This document shows positions 6,014 through 8,265 of a stretch of 8,265 bases of DNA, one piece after another. The stretch is from Sphingomonas paucimobilis (GTDB lineage Bacteria > Pseudomonadota > Alphaproteobacteria > Sphingomonadales > Sphingomonadaceae): NCBI GenBank assembly GCA_945860425.1, contig CAMAQU010000063.1, forward strand, positions 1 through 8,265, given 5' to 3'. The notes under the pieces are model-generated. The model saw nothing but the letters and a program-made list of their open reading frames with translations, was not told the origin of the DNA and searched no databases. Each line of letters begins with the position of its first letter. The stretch's first letter is position 1. Position numbers and translations under genes: made by a program.

Positions 6014-7054
6014 ATGACGGATCAGATCACCATTCGACGCCCGGATGATTGGCATGTCCACCTGCGCGATGACGAGATGTTGAAGGCCGTTGTCGGCTAT
6101 ACCGCGCGTCAGTTTCGCAGGGCCATTGTGATGCCCAATCTCAAGCCGCCGGTCACGACAGCGGATCAGGCCATTGCCTATCGCAACCGGATTATGGCCG
6201 CTCTGCCTTCTGACAGCGATTTTGAACCGCTGATCACCTGCTACATGACGGATACCGCAAATCCCGATCAAATTGCGGCGGGCTTTGAAAGCGGGGCCTT
6301 CGCGGCCGCCAAGCTGTATCCCGCCAATGCCACGACCAATTCCGCGCATGGCGTCACCGATATTCGCCTGATCTACCCCGTGCTGGAACGCATGGAAAAA
6401 ATTGGCATGCCCTTCCTGATCCATGGCGAAGTGACCGATCATGATGTGGATGTATTCGATCGAGAGGCTGTCTTTATCGACCGCATCTTCTCAAAGATTG
6501 TGCAGGACTTTCCGGGCTTGCGGACTGTTTTTGAACATATCACGACGGCGGACGCGGTGGATTTCGTCGCGGCATCCAGCCCCAATGTTGCAGCCACAAT
6601 CACACCCCAGCATTTGCACATCAGCCGCAACGACATGCTGGTCGGTGGCATAAGGCCGCATCTTTATTGCCTGCCCATCGTGAAGCGCGAACGCCACAGG
6701 CTGGCCCTGTGCGCCGCCGCCACATCGGGCAATGCGAAATTCTTCCTCGGCACGGATACGGCTCCTCATGCCATTGAAACCAAGGAAACATCCTGCGGTT
6801 GTGCCGGAATTTTCAACGCCCCCTTTGCGATTGAAAGCTACGCACAGGTGTTCGATGAAGAAAATGCACTCGATCAGCTGGAAGCCTTTGCGTCCTTGAA
6901 CGGCCCGGCCTTTTACAGGCTCCCCGTCAATGAAGGCACGATCACGCTTGTGCGCGGTGGAGAGACGGTGCCCACCCATATTGATGCCGCAGGCACGCAG
7001 ATTGTGCCCTTCCACGCAGGCGAAACATTGGGTTGGCGGCTGGAGACAGACTAA
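6014..7054 (+). CDS. pyrC: Dihydroorotase PyrC, class II
   Basis: PyrC cyclises carbamoyl-aspartate to dihydroorotate, the third step of pyrimidine synthesis, in the cytosol. The 346-residue product matches the compact homodimeric class II enzymes (about 345 residues). The binuclear zinc site is complete: His14, His16 and Arg18 in WHVHLRD, Asn42 in MPNL, carbamylated Lys100 in AAKLYPANATTNS, His137 in IHGEV, His175 in EHITT, and catalytic Asp248 in FLGTDTAPH. AAGGAG (6003-6008) lies 5 bases before the ATG, fixing the start. It is alone on its strand, divergent from ygfZ by 50 bases; no pyrB is adjacent. It ends at 7054, base-to-base with the stop of the convergent eipA gene, leaving no separate terminator space. 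A T run at 7077-7080 beyond a 5-pair stem (7039-7043 with 7067-7071) is the only terminator hint. Confidence 0.97.
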   Translation: MTDQITIRRPDDWHVHLRDDEMLKAVVGYTARQFRRAIVMPNLKPPVTTADQAIAYRNRIMAALPSDSDFEPLITCYMTDTANPDQIAAGFESGAFAAAKLYPANATTNSAHGVTDIRLIYPVLERMEKIGMPFLIHGEVTDHDVDVFDREAVFIDRIFSKIVQDFPGLRTVFEHITTADAVDFVAASSPNVAATITPQHLHISRNDMLVGGIRPHLYCLPIVKRERHRLALCAAATSGNAKFFLGTDTAPHAIETKETSCGCAGIFNAPFAIESYAQVFDEENALDQLEAFASLNGPAFYRLPVNEGTITLVRGGETVPTHIDAAGTQIVPFHAGETLGWRLETD

Positions 7055-7058
7055 TTAG
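7051..7058. other. Palindrome CTAATTAG supplying the stop codons of two convergent genes
   Basis: The exact palindrome CTAATTAG contains the pyrC stop TAA (7052-7054, plus strand) and the eipA stop TAA (7055-7057, minus strand) back to back. There is no intergenic base between the genes. This is read directly; any function beyond termination of translation is unproven. Confidence 0.95.
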
Positions 7059-7747
7059 AATGGCAGCCAGCGGGACTTTTCGGTAAAATTCATATAGCCA
7101 ACATTGGCCCCAAGCCGCATGCCAACGCCCAGCCGGATGGGAATGACAACCACATTGCCGCGCCGCAAATAGGTCGCGGAAAGCCCGCCTACAAAATAGG
7201 CGCGCCCTTCAACCTGCCCAAAGCGGCGATACAGATCCTGCGCATCATAAAGATTATAGACGAGGATGAAGGTGCGCGTGGCATCGCCGCCAACATCAAA
7301 GCCCAAGGACGGACCCGTCCAATAAACGGGACGTTCCCCTTCAACCTTATGAACCAGCGTGCCAGATCCATAGCGCAGACCCACAACAAAGGCCCCTGAC
7401 GCTTCTCGCCCAGCGATATAGGCATTCGGCTCCCCCTGATCCGCCAGGATTTTTTCCATGAGCTCGCCCAGACCCTTTGCCCCTTTGCCAAACACACGTT
7501 CCGCCGCGCCTATCAGGTCATCCTTTTTGTGCGTTGCGGTTTTGCCGGGGGCTGTCGGGGCCGCGTCACTGGCTGCGGGCGCATTGCCGGGTTCTGGTGC
7601 AGGCGGCACTTCATAAGCCGGGCCGGGCGCCACTGGCTGCTGCCCCTGTGCCTGCGCGCTGGCCAAGGTGAAACTGCCAAGAACCAGTGCGGACATAAGG
7701 CGCACCCAAAGGCGGTGCTGCAAAAATGAAAAGGTCATAAGCGCCAT
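7055..7747 (-). CDS. eipA: EipA-family (DUF1134) periplasmic envelope-integrity protein
   Basis: The 230-residue product matches the alphaproteobacterial DUF1134 family; the Brucella abortus member EipA is a soluble periplasmic beta-barrel protein needed for envelope-stress resistance. Residues 1-33 form a Sec signal peptide (Arg12/Arg16, hydrophobic core 17-30, cleavage probably after ASAQA). A Pro/Ala-rich linker follows to about 70. The conserved domain runs to the C-terminus and shows GLRYGSGTL, WTGPSLGFDVGGDATRTF, LYDAQDLYRRFGQVEG, GGLSATYLRRG and a final GANVGYMNFTEKSRWLPF-type end. The frame stays open upstream to 7876, but that extension would put 43 polar residues before the signal peptide, so I chose ATG at 7747; ATG at 7738 is also possible. 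It converges with pyrC without a gap. In Brucella the gene is directly activated by CtrA; no TTAA-type CtrA site is visible here upstream. Confidence 0.9.
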   Translation of the reverse strand: MALMTFSFLQHRLWVRLMSALVLGSFTLASAQAQGQQPVAPGPAYEVPPAPEPGNAPAASDAAPTAPGKTATHKKDDLIGAAERVFGKGAKGLGELMEKILADQGEPNAYIAGREASGAFVVGLRYGSGTLVHKVEGERPVYWTGPSLGFDVGGDATRTFILVYNLYDAQDLYRRFGQVEGRAYFVGGLSATYLRRGNVVVIPIRLGVGMRLGANVGYMNFTEKSRWLPF

Positions 7748-7768
7748 CCAATGATCGGGTTTGACCCA

Positions 7769-7797
7769 ACTAAACGCCGCGCATCCCCGTCTCGCAA
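7769..7797 (-). promoter_or_regulatory. Candidate promoter of eipA
   Basis: On the minus strand TTGCGA (7792-7797) and TTTAGT (7769-7774) are 17 bases apart, each 4 of 6 to the sigma70 consensus. The implied start near 7762 leaves 15-24 bases before the candidate ATGs at 7747 and 7738. A small dyad GGGT-ttg-ACCC (7757-7767) overlaps the predicted start point. By-eye call only. Confidence 0.3.
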
Positions 7798-7803
7798 GGT
7801 CCC

Positions 7804-7822
7804 AGCGACAGGATGAGTCGCT
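7804..7822. repeat. 19-base dyad AGCGAC-N7-GTCGCT upstream of eipA
   Basis: Perfect 6-base arms (7804-7809 and 7817-7822) flank a 7-base centre. The dyad is centred about 50 bases upstream of the predicted eipA start point, just before its -35 box, a common position for an activator site. It could also be a weak hairpin. I do not recognise it as the site of a known regulator. Confidence 0.45.
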
Positions 7823-7862
7823 TTCGCGCCCACCCGAAACGCAAAATCCTCCCAAGGGGGCA

Positions 7863-7891
7863 TTGTCTAGCGCCAAACCCCTCGCTATAGC
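7863..7891 (+). promoter_or_regulatory. Candidate promoter of the tRNA-Ser gene
   Basis: TTGTCT (7863-7868) and TATAGC (7886-7891) are 17 bases apart, each 4 of 6 to the sigma70 consensus, and end 19 bases before the mature tRNA 5' end. This position suits a tRNA promoter with a short 5' leader removed by RNase P. Confidence 0.45.
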
Positions 7892-7910
7892 GCCCGACAG
7901 CCAAAGCGCC

Positions 7911-8000
7911 GGAGACGTGGGTGAGCGGCTGAAACCAACGCTTTGCTAAAGCGTCATACGGGTAACCGTATCGAGGGTTCGAATCCCTCCGTCTCCGCCA
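7911..8000 (+). tRNA. tRNA-Ser (anticodon GCU)
   Basis: A 90-base class II tRNA that folds completely by eye. The acceptor stem pairs GGAGACG (7911-7917) with CGTCTCC (7990-7996), followed by discriminator G and an encoded CCA (7998-8000). The anticodon stem ACGCT/AGCGT (7938-7942, 7950-7954) closes a 7-base loop with anticodon GCT at 7945-7947, reading AGC and AGU serine codons. A long variable arm with CATACGG/CCGTATC-like pairing and a GAGGG-TTCGAAT-CCCTC T arm (7973-7989) confirm the serine class. It stands alone, with no other tRNA beside it in the window. Confidence 0.97.
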
Positions 8001-8084
8001 ATCCCTTCTTTAGCTCTCCATATAAACCCCCTGCGCTTCTTCATGCGGCGGATGGCCTGACTTATCGTGTTTCTGGATGCACTT

Positions 8085-8205
8085 TGTCGGGCGCGTTTGG
8101 CCCTATTGAAACTTGGAAGACCACTCGGGAGAGTTTGAACGGCGCCTGCTTCTTGACGACACGCAAAGCTTCGATCACGCATCGCGACACAATCCGCGCC
8201 CGACA
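8085..8205 (+). repeat. Long-range 11-base inverted repeat in the leader of the last gene
   Basis: TGTCGGGCGCG (8085-8095) is the exact reverse complement of CGCGCCCGACA (8195-8205), 99 bases apart, in the 222-base stretch between the tRNA and the TTG-start gene. As RNA it would close a domain that ends 3 bases before the AAGGGAG ribosome binding site. Inside it, AAACT (8109-8113) can pair with AGTTT (8132-8136), and CGAT with ATCG (8172-8184). I do not recognise a known riboswitch or sRNA family. The remaining bases 8001-8084 show nothing I can name. Confidence 0.6.
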
Positions 8206-8222
8206 CACAAGGGAGAATTCCA

Positions 8223-8265
8223 TTGGCCAACAAAACCCGCGCTGATCTGTTGAAGCGGCTTGACC
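8223..8265 (+). CDS. Start of an unidentified protein, TTG start, cut by right edge
   Basis: A good ribosome binding site, AAGGGAG (8209-8215), lies 7 bases before TTG at 8223, and the frame then stays open for 14 codons to the window end, reading MANKTRADLLKRLD if TTG initiates with Met. No ATG or GTG competes nearby. The visible residues are basic and amphipathic and look like the start of a helix in a soluble protein. That is too little to assign a family. The structured leader described at 8085-8205 would belong to this gene. Confidence 0.6.
   Translation, partial: MANKTRADLLKRLD

Noticed and set aside
5960..6442. 160-codon minus-strand frame opposite the 5' part of pyrC, and a 174-codon one at 6491-7015
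   Set aside because: Both lie fully opposite the well-supported pyrC; composition is that of reverse-strand shadow frames.
7748..7876. Upstream extension of the eipA frame by 43 codons
   Set aside because: It would place polar, Cys- and Ser-rich residues before a clear signal peptide and overlap the candidate promoter and dyad.
8123..8146. GGGAGAG and GGCGCC blocks resembling pieces of a glycine riboswitch
   Set aside because: The required downstream GAAGG-type conserved core and tandem layout are absent.
7943..8245. 100-codon plus-strand frame and 95-codon minus-strand frame (7946-8233) at the right end
   Set aside because: Both run through most of the tRNA-Ser gene and show no family features.

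Overview
The window reads as a stretch of alphaproteobacterial chromosome of moderate-to-high GC content. This rests on a DUF1476/F1-ATPase zeta inhibitor gene, a DUF1134/EipA-family gene and the zeta-bolA-grx4 block, all typical of that class. A sphingomonad-like member is my best guess, but that is inference and I cannot place it lower from sequence alone. I see no prophage, insertion sequence, CRISPR array or obvious horizontally acquired block. It is mostly conserved housekeeping DNA.

Layout. Positions 1-5963 carry nine genes, all on the minus strand. In transcription order they are ygfZ/CAF17-like, a TauE/SafE permease, leuD, an NADPH:quinone oxidoreductase (its ATG overlaps the leuD stop), then after an 86-base gap the F1-ATPase zeta inhibitor, bolA, a monothiol CGFS glutaredoxin, an MBL-fold hydrolase with a C-terminal winged-helix region, and nadA, cut by the left edge. 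A plausible promoter lies in the 86-base gap, so there are probably at least two transcription units. pyrC (class II dihydroorotase) is plus strand, divergent from ygfZ. It meets an eipA-like gene tail to tail with no intergenic base: both stop codons lie in one 8-base palindrome. A tRNA-Ser(GCU) gene follows on the plus strand. The right end holds a 222-base non-coding stretch with a long-range 11-base inverted repeat, then the first 14 codons of an unidentified TTG-start gene.

How the genes relate. Several encode proteins that carry, move or depend on iron-sulfur clusters: NadA ([4Fe-4S]), CGFS glutaredoxin plus BolA ([2Fe-2S] pair), YgfZ (folate-dependent Fe-S maintenance), and LeuD, whose absent partner LeuC is a [4Fe-4S] protein. 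The others serve ATP synthase control, pyrimidine and leucine synthesis, envelope integrity and translation.

I found no convincing new multi-gene system. The best leads are structural: a nested inverted repeat inside the 3' end of ygfZ, an 11-base closing stem in the leader of the last gene, a hairpin that would cover the permease's ribosome binding site, and the shared stop palindrome. Promoters and hairpins were found by eye and are only candidates.
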